Positions 1 to 7,728 of a stretch of DNA of 22,736 bases are shown one piece after another; the stretch's first letter is position 1, and each line of letters starts with the position of its first letter. Origin of the DNA: Euryarchaeota archaeon UBA121 (GTDB lineage: Archaea > Thermoplasmatota > Poseidoniia > Poseidoniales > Thalassarchaeaceae); contig DANL01000014.1 of the NCBI GenBank assembly GCA_002499865.1, forward strand, positions 1 through 22,736, in the 5' to 3' direction. A program made the translations under genes and the position numbers. Under the pieces are notes generated by a model. It saw only the letters and a program-made list of their open reading frames with translations, was not told the DNA's origin and ran no database searches.

Positions 1-24
1 GTTCAATTCCTGCCGGACCCACCA
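1..24 (+). tRNA. 3' end of a tRNA (partial, cut by the window edge)
   Basis: Positions 2-8 fit a T-loop (TTCAATT) and 9-13 the 3' half of a T-stem. Positions 14-20 (CGGACCC) fit the 3' acceptor strand, 21 (A) the discriminator, and 22-24 an encoded CCA. The acceptor strand would pair with a 5' GGGTCCG outside the window. The anticodon is not visible, so the amino acid cannot be called. Confidence 0.7.
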
Positions 25-78
25 GTAATTTTCTACCATCAGTGTTTAGAAATCGTCACATTACTGAATGTTCAATAA

Positions 79-789
79 GTGAGGCCGGCGGGACGATACG
101 TGGTCGAAGAGACAGCTGGACTAGCGTCCCGCGTTGCTAGAAGGCTCAGAAAGAGGGACTGGACAGTTTCTGTGGCAGAATCCTGCACAGGGGGCTTGGT
201 TGCATCATTGATTACGGATATTTCAGGAGCTTCTGCATGGTTCAACCAAGGCTGGATAACTTACTCTAACGAATCAAAGATGAGAGAATTAGGCGTTGAA
301 AAGACGGCCTTCGATAGTGATGACGCTGGTGCAGTATCCCACGAAGTTGCAATTCAGATGGCCCAGGGAGCTAAGTTCCAGTCCGATTCCAATGTCTCAA
401 TAGGAATCACGGGAATTGCCGGTCCTGGCGGATCGACTAGCAATAAGGAAGTAGGCAGGGTTCATGTTGCGGTGATAGCTGGAGATTACTTCCTTTCTAG
501 GAGGATGGATTTCGGAGATAATGACAGATTGGATAACAAGAAATCATTCGCGGCCTTCGCACTCAGGCTAACACTGGAAGCTTTAGATAGGGTCGATGAG
601 AATGAGGCCGTAGTGGAGGAGGCACTGAATAGAGACGCATCTGAAGGGTCGTTTGATACATCTCAGTTAGATCCCTCTTCTGAGGAGTGGGAAGGTAGCC
701 TGGAATGGCAGAAAAGCCCCCGGACAGTTGCTGAGGATATCGGAAAGGTTGACTTAGCATCTCTGACTGATTGGGACTCCAAAGAGTAG
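79..789 (+). CDS. CinA C-terminal domain / PncC-type nicotinamide-nucleotide amidase
   Basis: The protein resembles the CinA C-terminal domain family, which deamidates nicotinamide mononucleotide in NAD recycling in the cytoplasm. Seen: the AESCTGG motif at residues 33-39 with the presumed catalytic Ser35, then an ITYSN..K stretch, then a GITGIAGPGG loop around residues 112-121. These are in family order and the core spans about residues 12-170. The last ~65 residues are an acidic, low-complexity extension not typical of the stand-alone amidase. The start is GTG at 79, just after an in-frame TAA; a second GTG at 100 would remove seven residues. No CinA N-terminal MoCF-like domain is present. 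It lies just downstream of a tRNA and 27 nt before DP1, in the same orientation, so co-transcription with DP1 is possible. Family call is firm; substrate is inferred. Confidence 0.87.
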   Translation: MRPAGRYVVEETAGLASRVARRLRKRDWTVSVAESCTGGLVASLITDISGASAWFNQGWITYSNESKMRELGVEKTAFDSDDAGAVSHEVAIQMAQGAKFQSDSNVSIGITGIAGPGGSTSNKEVGRVHVAVIAGDYFLSRRMDFGDNDRLDNKKSFAAFALRLTLEALDRVDENEAVVEEALNRDASEGSFDTSQLDPSSEEWEGSLEWQKSPRTVAEDIGKVDLASLTDWDSKE

Positions 790-816
790 TTTCAGCAGTC
801 TGTTAGCGATATCATC

Positions 817-2466
817 ATGAGGCGCCCTTCTCTCTTGACTGACATGGTCTCTGACGATTGGCCTGCAAGACAGCGAATTTTAGCTTCTTCAGGAATCCTT
901 GTGATGGGAAGGAAGTCACAGGAGCTAATACAGGAACTAGAAGATTTGCAACCTCTTATCCAAGCGGCTAGGGCATCCGGAGTAAAAATCCTAGATTCCA
1001 GAACAATTAGTGAATTACTCTCTATTACTGCACCTACATCTGTTAGTCCCGATCCAGCAGAATCTACAATTACTCAGCAAGTTACGCTACCAAATCCAAA
1101 TAGTCACTCTTCCATAGGAAGGACTGTAGCTCCATCGGAGGCTCTCGAACTGGCACCCGCTCCACGTCCACACGGCCTAGAACAGTACAATTTGGCTGAT
1201 TTTCCCATGCACGCCACTGATTTAGACTCTGAGATTGAGATTCATTTCGATATCACCGGAAACTCGGTCACTGAAGGTAAGATGTCGGATATGAGGTCCT
1301 GCTTCACTGATAGGCTAAAGAGAATCAGATCAATGATGATCTCTGCAAACTCTCTCCCGAGGAGACCGACGCCTGTCTCGGAGGCTTGGAGAAACCGTCA
1401 GAGACATTCCAGCAGGGACTATGAGGTTACAATGGTAGGGCTAGCAACTGAAATGAGATGGACCAAAAACAAGAAGTTGATGTTTGTGGTCGAAGATGAG
1501 ACGGCCCAAATCAAATGCTTGTTGTCGCCTCCTTCTGATGCCTCAAATGTACATCCGGCTTTGGATGGACTCATGGATGACGATGTTGTTGGCGTTACTG
1601 GAAGTTTCTCGGTCGGCGAGGGTGACCCGATTTTCTTTGTCAATAATATTCACCTGCCTCCTTTGGGCATGCATTCCAAATCTATGGCGTCAGAAGATCA
1701 AGCAGTATCCGCCGCCTTCCTATCGGACACGCATGTCGGGAGTATGACATTCCTAGAACCCCAATGGGAGAAAATGATTACATGGTTCAATAATGATCCA
1801 CTGGCTAAAACAATCAAGTATTTCGTTCTAAGTGGGGATGGAGTTGATGGGGTTGGAATTTATCCCGGTCAAGACAGGCACTTGTCGATCAAAGATCTAT
1901 TCAATCAGTATTCAGAATTAGCAAGATTACTTGAAGCTCTTCCAGATTGGGTGGATGTGATTATTCTGCCCGGAAACCATGATGCAGTAAGGCCAGCAGA
2001 ACCCCAACCCGCTCTTGATCCAGAAGTCCAACAAGATTATTCTGATACTACCTTCGTAGGAAATCCGTGTGATTTTAGTCTCCATGGCGTAAGGGTCCTC
2101 TCATACCACGGAAAGAGTATAGATGACTTTGTTGCAACTTTGAGATCTGTTTCATACTCTCAGCCAGAAAGAGCAATGCAGGCAATGCTTGAGAGGAGGC
2201 ATCTAGCCCCTTCTTGGGGAGGAAAAACACCTCTTTCACCAGAACCAGAAGATAACTTGGTAATTTCAACAGTACCAGACATATTTGTTACTGGACACGT
2301 ACATGGGCACTTTGTTGGCAATTACAAAGGAACAACAATGGTTCACAGTTCGACTTGGCAAAATCAAACCGACTTCCAGAGAATGTTAGGATTCCAACCA
2401 AAACCCTGCATCCTAACTGTGGTCAATCTGCATACCTTTGCGACCGCGTCTATACCATTCGCCTAG
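817..2466 (+). CDS. polB: DNA polymerase II (family D) small subunit DP1, 3'-5' exonuclease
   Basis: This is the small subunit of the euryarchaeal replicative polymerase PolD, carrying the proofreading exonuclease and partnering DP2 (not in this window). Seen: an OB-fold-like region around residues 200-285, then a calcineurin-type phosphoesterase domain with all expected metal-binding motifs: LSDTHVG (Asp304, His306), GDGVDGVGIYPGQ, LPGNHDAVRPAEPQ and TGHVHGH near the C-terminus. The conserved YHGKSIDD stretch is also present. The acidic/variable N-terminus (residues 1-190) matches the poorly conserved N-terminal part of DP1. At 549 residues it is within the usual size. The ATG at 817 follows CinA by 27 nt. 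Its TAG stop overlaps the stop of the convergent HAD gene in a shared CTAG at 2463-2466. PolD is a strong archaeal marker. Confidence 0.95.
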   Translation: MRRPSLLTDMVSDDWPARQRILASSGILVMGRKSQELIQELEDLQPLIQAARASGVKILDSRTISELLSITAPTSVSPDPAESTITQQVTLPNPNSHSSIGRTVAPSEALELAPAPRPHGLEQYNLADFPMHATDLDSEIEIHFDITGNSVTEGKMSDMRSCFTDRLKRIRSMMISANSLPRRPTPVSEAWRNRQRHSSRDYEVTMVGLATEMRWTKNKKLMFVVEDETAQIKCLLSPPSDASNVHPALDGLMDDDVVGVTGSFSVGEGDPIFFVNNIHLPPLGMHSKSMASEDQAVSAAFLSDTHVGSMTFLEPQWEKMITWFNNDPLAKTIKYFVLSGDGVDGVGIYPGQDRHLSIKDLFNQYSELARLLEALPDWVDVIILPGNHDAVRPAEPQPALDPEVQQDYSDTTFVGNPCDFSLHGVRVLSYHGKSIDDFVATLRSVSYSQPERAMQAMLERRHLAPSWGGKTPLSPEPEDNLVISTVPDIFVTGHVHGHFVGNYKGTTMVHSSTWQNQTDFQRMLGFQPKPCILTVVNLHTFATASIPFA

Positions 2467-3161
2467 TTAGTCCTGGAAAATTCTTCCCCGTTGAAAATGT
2501 GTGGCCAAATGTCCCTAAGATCCTTACTTTCAACTACGGGCACTCCCGATTCTAAGAATGAATTCAAGGCTCTTTCTCTCGCTGGATTGAAGCCAATAAA
2601 TGATGATTCGCCTATCTTCATTGATAAGTCGGTACTTGAGTCCCCTATCGAAACTATTCCACTAGTATCAAACCCATTTATTCTTGCAAGTTTATCCACC
2701 ATCAATCCCTTATTGTGAGAGTATACTCTGGTAGGAAGGCCCCTCTCAAGGAAACCATCTTCATCCCATTCAAATCCATTAGCAGCCCAATCATCAACCT
2801 TCAGCATATTTGCAATCGCACCTACAAATAAGTCAACACCTGATGATACTATGGCGACATATATCCCTCTATTTTGAAGCTCCTCGACAACATCTCTAGC
2901 TCCGTCCATAAGTCCAACTCCACTGTAGCACCTCATTATGTCATCTCTGTGTATATCGGATTTCACACTCTTCCATAGCCTGATATCATGCTCAACGAAT
3001 TCCTCCTCAGTTATTTTTCCATCAAGAAACATCTCCAGAGTTTTTTTGTGGGATCCGTCCTTGGAATCAGTACCAAACTTAGTATGGATATTCTGCCAAG
3101 AAGATCCATTATCAGTTAGTACGCCATCGCAGTCGAAAACGACAGCTATTGTCCGATCCAT
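2463..3161 (-). CDS. HAD-superfamily phosphatase, SerB-like
   Basis: A cytoplasmic haloacid-dehalogenase phosphohydrolase. Seen from the ATG at 3161: motif I VVFDCDGVLTD (nucleophile and acid/base Asp 10 and 12), motif II IVSSG, a motif III lysine in HNKGLMVDKL, and motif IV IGDSSTDLSM. The helical cap between motifs I and II and the overall layout resemble phosphoserine phosphatase-like HADs, but the substrate cannot be read from sequence. The reading frame extends to a GTG at 3176; I prefer ATG 3161 because an AT-rich TATA-like stretch at 3181-3196 sits about 25 nt upstream, as for a leaderless archaeal transcript. It is convergent with DP1, the stop codons overlapping in CTAG, and divergent from the MoaD-like gene. 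Confidence 0.85.
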   Translation of the reverse strand: MDRTIAVVFDCDGVLTDNGSSWQNIHTKFGTDSKDGSHKKTLEMFLDGKITEEEFVEHDIRLWKSVKSDIHRDDIMRCYSGVGLMDGARDVVEELQNRGIYVAIVSSGVDLFVGAIANMLKVDDWAANGFEWDEDGFLERGLPTRVYSHNKGLMVDKLARINGFDTSGIVSIGDSSTDLSMKIGESSFIGFNPARERALNSFLESGVPVVESKDLRDIWPHIFNGEEFSRTN

Positions 3162-3180
3162 GCTTATCGCAAGCACTCCA

Positions 3181-3196
3181 TATTAATTTACTATAG
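3181..3196. promoter_or_regulatory. Possible bidirectional TATA-like element
   Basis: A run of A/T (TATTAATTTACTATAG) lies in the 79-nt gap between the divergent HAD and MoaD-like genes. On the minus strand it sits at the distance expected for a leaderless start at 3161. On the plus strand it would leave a short leader before 3241. No BRE was identified; this is a positional argument only. Confidence 0.35.
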
Positions 3197-3240
3197 TTCG
3201 TAATCGATGAATTGATTGCTGAGAACCTTCTAAGATACAC

Positions 3241-3510
3241 ATGGAAAACCCCGCTCATCCAGGAGGTAGGGCAATTATTGTGAGAGTACTATTCTTTGGG
3301 CCTTTGGCCGAATCACTGGGAGAGAGGGAAGTTGACATACCACTCTCTGTGGATACTAAATTAGCAGATTTAATTTCAAGATTAAATTTAGAAGAACATA
3401 CCTCCAAGGGCCTCAGAGTAGCCGTAGACGGAAGCATTTCTTCTGATTTTGACATCATTCTCGAAGACAATTCAGAAGTGGCCTTCCTCCCTCCAGTTTC
3501 AGGAGGTTAG
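3241..3510 (+). CDS. MoaD/ThiS-family ubiquitin-like sulfur carrier (MoaD or SAMP)
   Basis: A small beta-grasp protein with the diagnostic C-terminal Gly-Gly (ending PPVSGG). In this family the tail is adenylated and thiocarboxylated by an E1-like enzyme to donate sulfur to molybdopterin or tRNA; archaeal SAMPs are also conjugated to proteins. Seen: VRVLFFGPLAE at residues 14-24, the classic MoaD N-terminal strand, and a VAFLPPVSGG end. The ATG at 3241 gives 89 residues. A GTG at 3280, directly before the conserved strand, would give 76 residues; an AGGAGGT match to the anti-Shine-Dalgarno lies at 3261-3267, 12 nt before it, so the shorter form is a real alternative. No MoaE or E1 gene is nearby, so molybdopterin versus protein-modifier use is undecided. 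TatA follows after 54 nt. Confidence 0.85.
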   Translation: MENPAHPGGRAIIVRVLFFGPLAESLGEREVDIPLSVDTKLADLISRLNLEEHTSKGLRVAVDGSISSDFDIILEDNSEVAFLPPVSGG

Positions 3511-3564
3511 CCATTTTTTATCCGAAGCATTGAATCGATATGCCCCCTACCCCCTTCTGATACA

Positions 3565-3774
3565 ATGGCACTAGGTACCGTGGAGATAGTAGCACTAGTC
3601 GTTTTTGGAGTACTAATTTTTGGAGTTGATAAGATCCCGAAACTGGCTAGGAATGTTGGTTTAGCAAAGGGAGAATACCAGAAGGCCGTCAGTGAAGTAA
3701 CGACTCCATCTAAGGCAGAGCAGGATATGGATAGGGGCGGAATGACTGCAGAAGTAGATTTGGAAAGTGAGTAA
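3565..3774 (+). CDS. tatA: Sec-independent protein translocase subunit TatA
   Basis: TatA forms the size-variable channel of the twin-arginine pathway that exports folded proteins across the membrane. Seen: a short N-terminus, one hydrophobic segment at about residues 6-20, the Phe-Gly hinge (IFG, 18-20), then an amphipathic helix with DKIPKLARNVG and a charged tail of about 30 residues. This is the standard TatA/E layout at 69 residues. TatC is not in this window. The gene follows the MoaD-like gene in the same orientation. Its TAA stop (3772-3774) directly abuts the stop codon of convergent Nob1 at 3775, leaving no room for a terminator. A 99-residue frame on the opposite strand is only its shadow. 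Confidence 0.9.
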   Translation: MALGTVEIVALVVFGVLIFGVDKIPKLARNVGLAKGEYQKAVSEVTTPSKAEQDMDRGGMTAEVDLESE

Positions 3775-4269
3775 TCATTTCTTACGAAGTCTAAGACTAC
3801 TTCCACAGTTTATGCACTCTTTCATTTCTCTCTTCTTATTACTGGGCCTCTCAGGAGAATCGAATACTGTTCCACATCCTATGCATCTCAACTCCCAATC
3901 CCAAGTCTCAGAAATCCCTTCCATGACAACTGATTTCCATTCCATTCCTAGTCTCTCGGCCAGATTTTGCATCCTATAGTCATCAGTAACCAAAATGGCC
4001 TCTTTGCTATACGCCAGAGCGACCAAACTCAGGTCAGTTTGAGAAATTCCGGACATATCTCCAGTCTCCACTGCAATCTTGGAGACCTCAGAGATGGAAT
4101 CTCTACTGGGTTCTGAAATTATCAACCCTAATGATTGGATGATTTGTGCTCTTGTAGGGGAAAATTTCTCCAGTTCCGTAACTTGAGAATTTACAATCAT
4201 TGAGCCACTTAATTCAGACAGAGGCCATGAAATTAGAGCTGATGTATCTAGGACTATTGCATCTCCCAT
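3775..4269 (-). CDS. nob1: Nob1-type rRNA maturation endonuclease (PIN domain plus zinc ribbon)
   Basis: Archaeal/eukaryotic Nob1 cleaves pre-16S/18S rRNA at its 3' end during small-subunit maturation. Seen: a PIN domain beginning VLDTSALI with Asp8, a VTELEKF acidic position, TDLSLVALAY and VTDDYRMQNLAERLG, giving the usual acidic active-site set. A C-terminal zinc ribbon follows, with Cys129/Cys132 and Cys152/Cys155. PIN followed by a CxxC...CxxC ribbon is the Nob1 arrangement, and 164 residues is typical. The start is ATG 4269. The 93-nt gap to the divergent DedA gene should hold both promoters, but no TATA box there is convincing. Confidence 0.92.
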   Translation of the reverse strand: MGDAIVLDTSALISWPLSELSGSMIVNSQVTELEKFSPTRAQIIQSLGLIISEPSRDSISEVSKIAVETGDMSGISQTDLSLVALAYSKEAILVTDDYRMQNLAERLGMEWKSVVMEGISETWDWELRCIGCGTVFDSPERPSNKKREMKECINCGSSLRLRKK

Positions 4270-4362
4270 ATTCGTTCGTCACGTCTCTCTTTCATTGGTT
4301 TTGCCTCTAGAATTCCTCACAAATACCACTATTTCATAATGCAATGACATCGACGACCGTAT

Positions 4363-4974
4363 ATGGGACTGTTGCCAGGTCGGTTTTGGGATACATGGGA
4401 TTCCTATATTGAGTGGTCACTTGATTTGGGTCTCCCTGGTCTGGGAATTCTCTCATTTACTGAAGCAGTTATCCAACCTATTCCACCTGAAGCACTAACC
4501 TTGCCAATGTACTTAGAAGCACAAGGGGAGCCACTGGAAATATTTCTGATCTGGCTAATAGTGACATTAACCAGTGTTGCAGGAGCGTTTTTAGGATGGT
4601 GGCTAGGAAAGGTATTGGGACGAAATTTCGCTGAGAGATTCATAAATAGAAAGCATATTGTTAGATTGGATAACCTTATTGACAGATATGGAAGTGCTGG
4701 CATATTCATCGCTGCATTATCGCCCATTCCCTACAAAGCCCTCGCATGGATAGCAGGAATGGGGGAGATGGATAAGCGCCAATTTATCATTGCAGGTCTG
4801 TGGGGAAGGGGATTGAGATTTGGTATTCAGGGAATAGTGATTGGTATTTGGGGGGACCAATTACTAAATCTACTATCGAACCCACTAATTTGGGTCATAT
4901 TAACTGTGGCTTCCCTAGCAGTTTTCCTGCCAGCAATTCGTTGGTGGGATTCTCTACTGGAGGAAGAAGAGTAA
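4363..4974 (+). CDS. DedA/VTT-domain integral membrane protein
   Basis: A SNARE-associated/DedA-family membrane protein. Members are linked to lipid transport across the bilayer and membrane homeostasis; the substrate here is unknown. Seen: a re-entrant-type motif with EAVIQPIPPEALTLP near residues 34-48, a strongly hydrophobic helix with Gly-rich GAFLGWWLGKVLGR, a second conserved segment RYGSAGIFIAALSPIPYKA, and two further C-terminal membrane segments ending in an acidic tail. This order (acid-Pro-Pro-Glu loop, Gly helix, Pro-x-Pro loop) is the VTT domain signature. Length 203 residues is normal. Start ATG 4363. It is divergent from nob1 and followed by tRNA-Glu on the same strand. Confidence 0.85.
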   Translation: MGLLPGRFWDTWDSYIEWSLDLGLPGLGILSFTEAVIQPIPPEALTLPMYLEAQGEPLEIFLIWLIVTLTSVAGAFLGWWLGKVLGRNFAERFINRKHIVRLDNLIDRYGSAGIFIAALSPIPYKALAWIAGMGEMDKRQFIIAGLWGRGLRFGIQGIVIGIWGDQLLNLLSNPLIWVILTVASLAVFLPAIRWWDSLLEEEE

Positions 4975-5050
4975 TTTGAACCAGATTGCGGGACTCAGGG
5001 TGTCCTTCTACCCGATTCGATTATGTGTTGACCGCATCTCGGAGGCTTCA

Positions 5051-5128
5051 GCTCCTGTGGTGTAGTTCGGTCCATCATACCGGGTTTTCATCCCGGCGAC
5101 CCGGGTTCAAATCCCGGCAGGAGCACCA
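5051..5128 (+). tRNA. tRNA-Glu (anticodon TTC), CCA encoded
   Basis: The acceptor strands GCTCCTG (5051-5057) and CAGGAGC (5118-5124) pair fully. The anticodon stem CCGGG/CCCGG (5080-5084/5092-5096) encloses TTTTCAT, giving anticodon TTC at 5087-5089. The T-arm is CCGGG-TTCAAAT-CCCGG. The discriminator A is at 5125 and CCA at 5126-5128. No intron. It ends 2 nt before the stop codon of the convergent SLOG gene. Confidence 0.97.
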
Positions 5129-5130
5129 AT

Positions 5131-5607
5131 TTAATCCAATTCATGTACCTCAATTGGCACTCCTATCTCTTTCGCCTCTCTGATTACTACCCTAGTCCAT
5201 TTACTCGTCGCTGAAGGCATTGCCAATATGTGACTGGAGGATTTCAGAATCTTCTCAGTCAGAGAATTCGGTGCTTCTGGTCTGCCTCTGTCCTCCAGTC
5301 CTCTTCGAGGATCATCCCATTCCTCTGAGAATATCGCTATATCAATTGAATTATTCACTGCCCACCTCTCAGCCATGTAGTCAACACCACTAGCGCCCCC
5401 TACAATTATCAGGTCTGGATAACCGTTAATCTCTATCCATGAGTCAATCAAGGACTCGAAGATAGAGTAGTCATAGTATCTGCTTGAACCAACAATCGCT
5501 AGGTTGATTATTTCTCCATCATCATTCAAATCCCTGCTCCCGAGTCGTTCGATAACATCCTGTCCCCTAGCGTCTCTCATAGCAGAGCTAACAGGGTCTG
5601 GGAACAT
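5131..5607 (-). CDS. DUF2493 / SLOG-superfamily protein (YspA-like)
   Basis: A Rossmann-like SLOG-type domain, a family that binds nucleotide-derived ligands; no reaction can be assigned. Seen (from ATG 5607): LAIVGSSRYYDYSIF around residues 36-50, IIVGGASGVDYMAERWA with the typical glycine-rich loop, then a GRPEAPNSLTEKIL stretch and a final LAMPSATSKWT...VVIREAKE strand-helix unit. These are the ordered DUF2493 motifs and fill most of the 158 residues. The frame is open back to 5739, but that would overlap the start of divergent sufS and adds non-conserved sequence, so I use 5607 (another Met lies at 5580). The 3' end is 2 nt from tRNA-Glu on the other strand. Sharing a gap with the suf operon is not evidence of shared function. 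Confidence 0.75.
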   Translation of the reverse strand: MFPDPVSSAMRDARGQDVIERLGSRDLNDDGEIINLAIVGSSRYYDYSIFESLIDSWIEINGYPDLIIVGGASGVDYMAERWAVNNSIDIAIFSEEWDDPRRGLEDRGRPEAPNSLTEKILKSSSHILAMPSATSKWTRVVIREAKEIGVPIEVHELD

Positions 5608-5706
5608 AAATCCATTCCCGAAAAATCCATCCAGAAAGGATTTCTTCAAAATTGTATACGGTCGACTTGATAGTCTGAACCCCAACCAGAGTCTGGGGAA
5701 GATACC

Positions 5707-6936
5707 ATGACTCTGGACGTAGAATCGATTCGCAATCAATTCCCTATCTTACAGAGAACCCTCCCTAACGGGAAGAAGCTAGTATATTTTGACAATGCAG
5801 CAACCTCCCAGAAACCACTCGCAGTTATTGATGCAATGTCTGATTTCTACAAGAATTATCATGCAAATGCACACAGGGCAAATCATACTCTTGCAGATGA
5901 ATCCACTGCGGCGCTCGAAGGCGCCAGAGACAGGATTTCGAAATTCTTTGGAACATCTGAGGGACAGATGATCTACACCGGTAGCGCTACAGAAGCAATG
6001 AATCTAGTGGCCTATGGATGGGCTCGTTATAATCTGAATGAAGGAGACGTCGTCGTTACCACCGAAATGGAGCATCACGCAAATATCGTTCCATGGCAGG
6101 AGCTATCAAAGGAACGCGGAATTGAGCTAAGGTACGTTCCAGTGGACACAGAGAAATTCACCCTTGACTATGATGCCATGGAAGTAGCAATTGAGGGTGC
6201 TTCACTCGTGTGTGTAGGCCACGTGAGCAATGTCCTAGGAGTTAGAAACGATATTGAGAGAGTAATCAAGATGGCCCACTCACAAGGGGCTAGAGTGGCG
6301 ATTGACAGCGCTCAGGGGGCCCCACATGAGAAAATCTTCTTCGATGATCTGGGTGCTGACTTCCTATCAGTAGCCGCACACAAGATGGCCGGCCCTACTG
6401 GCATAGGATGCCTTCTGGTTAGTGACTCTGCCTTGTCGGAAATGGGTCCATTTCTCACAGGTGGTTCGATAGTCAAGAGGGTCTCTCTAGAGGATACCCA
6501 GTTTCAAGAGGGATTTGCAATGTTTGAGACAGGAACTCCAAGAATGGCAGAAGCCATAGGATGGGGGGTAGCTGTTGATTGGCTTGAGGAAAATATAGAC
6601 TTCGAAGAAGCACACAAACACGTTCAGAGCATCGCTTCTTGGATGGCAGGAAGGATGCGTGAAATTCCCGGAATTACAGTGTTTGGATTCCCTGAGAGAG
6701 AAGAGTCAATCGGAGTTGTTTCTTTCTTGCATGATACAATACAAGCCCAAGATTTGGGATATCTTTTGGATGCCGGAGGCTTTGCCGTGAGGACCGGACA
6801 TCATTGCGCTCAACCACTGATGGAGGCCATGGGAGTGGGCTCAACAAATCGTGCTTCTGTTTGGATCTACAATACTATGGAAGAGGCCGAGGCTTTCGTC
6901 TCTCATCTCGAGTCAATAGTTTCAAGATTTGGTTGA
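5707..6936 (+). CDS. sufS: Cysteine desulfurase SufS (class V aminotransferase fold)
   Basis: A PLP enzyme that removes sulfur from cysteine as an enzyme-bound persulfide for Fe-S cluster assembly. Seen: N-terminal VYFDNAATSQKP, a MEHHANIVPWQ stretch, IDSAQGAPHEK, the PLP-binding lysine in AHKMAGPTGIG (Lys226), and the persulfide-carrying cysteine in RTGHHCAQPLM (Cys367). At 409 residues it is full length, and the RTGHHCAQP form places it in the SufS rather than the NifS/IscS group. The ATG at 5707 follows a GATACC leader; GTATAC at 5654-5659 is a weak TATA candidate. It heads a three-gene operon with a SufE-like protein 41 nt downstream and a DUF59 protein. SufBCD are not visible here. Confidence 0.95.
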   Translation: MTLDVESIRNQFPILQRTLPNGKKLVYFDNAATSQKPLAVIDAMSDFYKNYHANAHRANHTLADESTAALEGARDRISKFFGTSEGQMIYTGSATEAMNLVAYGWARYNLNEGDVVVTTEMEHHANIVPWQELSKERGIELRYVPVDTEKFTLDYDAMEVAIEGASLVCVGHVSNVLGVRNDIERVIKMAHSQGARVAIDSAQGAPHEKIFFDDLGADFLSVAAHKMAGPTGIGCLLVSDSALSEMGPFLTGGSIVKRVSLEDTQFQEGFAMFETGTPRMAEAIGWGVAVDWLEENIDFEEAHKHVQSIASWMAGRMREIPGITVFGFPEREESIGVVSFLHDTIQAQDLGYLLDAGGFAVRTGHHCAQPLMEAMGVGSTNRASVWIYNTMEEAEAFVSHLESIVSRFG

Positions 6937-6977
6937 ATGGCCAGAATTGTGAAATCCTAAACTGCTTTCGCATCGGC

Positions 6978-7406
6978 ATGGGTGACTCCGATAAATGGTC
7001 TGATGAGGTAGCTACAATCATCGATAGATTCCAATCTTGTTTCGATACCATGGAGAGATACGAACTTCTATTTGAGTATGCCAACGAACATCCGTCTGCA
7101 CTCTCCGTAGATGAATGGGATGATGAAAATATGGTCCATGGTTGCCAATCAAGGGCTCATGTTGAGTGCTCCCTGGACCCTCAAGGAGGATTTATCGCTA
7201 AAGGAGGCGCAGATGCTCAGATTGTACAAGGACTGATGGCAATAACCGCTATTGCCGTGAACGGCCTACCTCCAAGTGATGTGGCCAATCATGACCCATC
7301 ATATGTTGAAGAAATGGGGCTAAGTCAGATTTTAACCCCTAGTAGGGCCAATGGCTTCATGAACATGGTTAAGAAAGTGAAGGAAGAAGCCTCATCCCTG
7401 ATGTGA
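6978..7406 (+). CDS. sufE: SufE-like sulfur acceptor
   Basis: SufE accepts the persulfide sulfur from SufS and stimulates its activity. Seen: the hallmark HGCQSRAHV motif with acceptor Cys56, then GGADAQIVQGLMAI and a LTPSRANGFMNMV helix, all in the order known from bacterial SufE. Length from ATG 6978 is 142 residues, normal for the family. The frame is open upstream to 6804, but that part runs inside sufS and is not SufE-like, so I reject the longer form. The gene sits 41 nt after sufS and 4 nt before the DUF59 gene, which supports a single transcript and the cognate SufS-SufE pairing. Confidence 0.93.
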   Translation: MGDSDKWSDEVATIIDRFQSCFDTMERYELLFEYANEHPSALSVDEWDDENMVHGCQSRAHVECSLDPQGGFIAKGGADAQIVQGLMAITAIAVNGLPPSDVANHDPSYVEEMGLSQILTPSRANGFMNMVKKVKEEASSLM

Positions 7407-7410
7407 TCAT

Positions 7411-7725
7411 ATGTCTGTAGAATCTGATGTGAGGGAATCTCTTAGGGCTGTAGAAGATCCAGAGATGAAAATTTCAGTAATTGAGCTAGGACTGATCTAC
7501 GAGATTAGATCAGAGGACAAAGATGATGGCATCCACATTGAGGTTGATATGACTCTAACCAGTCCTGGTTGTCCTATTGCTCCTGAGCTTATGGCAGCCG
7601 TACATAGAGCAACCGAGCAGACGGAAGGGGTCAGTTCCGCGCATGTTAATCTAACATTCTCTCCTCTTTGGGATCCAAGGAAACACGCCACCGAGGATGC
7701 TAGGATAGACATGGGGATCTTTTGA
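7411..7725 (+). CDS. sufT: DUF59/MIP18-family Fe-S assembly factor (SufT-like)
   Basis: A small cytoplasmic MIP18/DUF59 protein; relatives (SufT, PaaD, CIA2) assist maturation of Fe-S proteins. Seen: DPEMKISVIELGLIYEI near residues 16-32, a beta-strand VDMTLTSPGCP with the conserved family cysteine in SPGCP, and a C-terminal FSPLWDP strand. At 104 residues it is a stand-alone domain without the extra extension of some SufT proteins. It starts 4 nt after the SufE stop. Its TGA (7723-7725) is 3 nt from the stop of convergent folD. Operon position with SufS-SufE supports the Fe-S role. Confidence 0.88.
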   Translation: MSVESDVRESLRAVEDPEMKISVIELGLIYEIRSEDKDDGIHIEVDMTLTSPGCPIAPELMAAVHRATEQTEGVSSAHVNLTFSPLWDPRKHATEDARIDMGIF

Positions 7726-7728
7726 TAA

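Noticed and set aside
3507..3806. 99-residue open frame on the minus strand opposite tatA
   Set aside because: It lies fully across a clear TatA gene, has no recognisable motif, and its end overlaps nob1; it is a shadow frame.
5608..5739. 44-residue N-terminal extension of the SLOG protein
   Set aside because: It would overlap the start of divergent sufS and adds sequence outside the DUF2493 motifs; Met at 5607 is more likely.
6804..6977. 58-residue upstream extension of the SufE-like frame
   Set aside because: Most of it lies inside the sufS coding region in another frame; SufE length and motifs fit the ATG at 6978.
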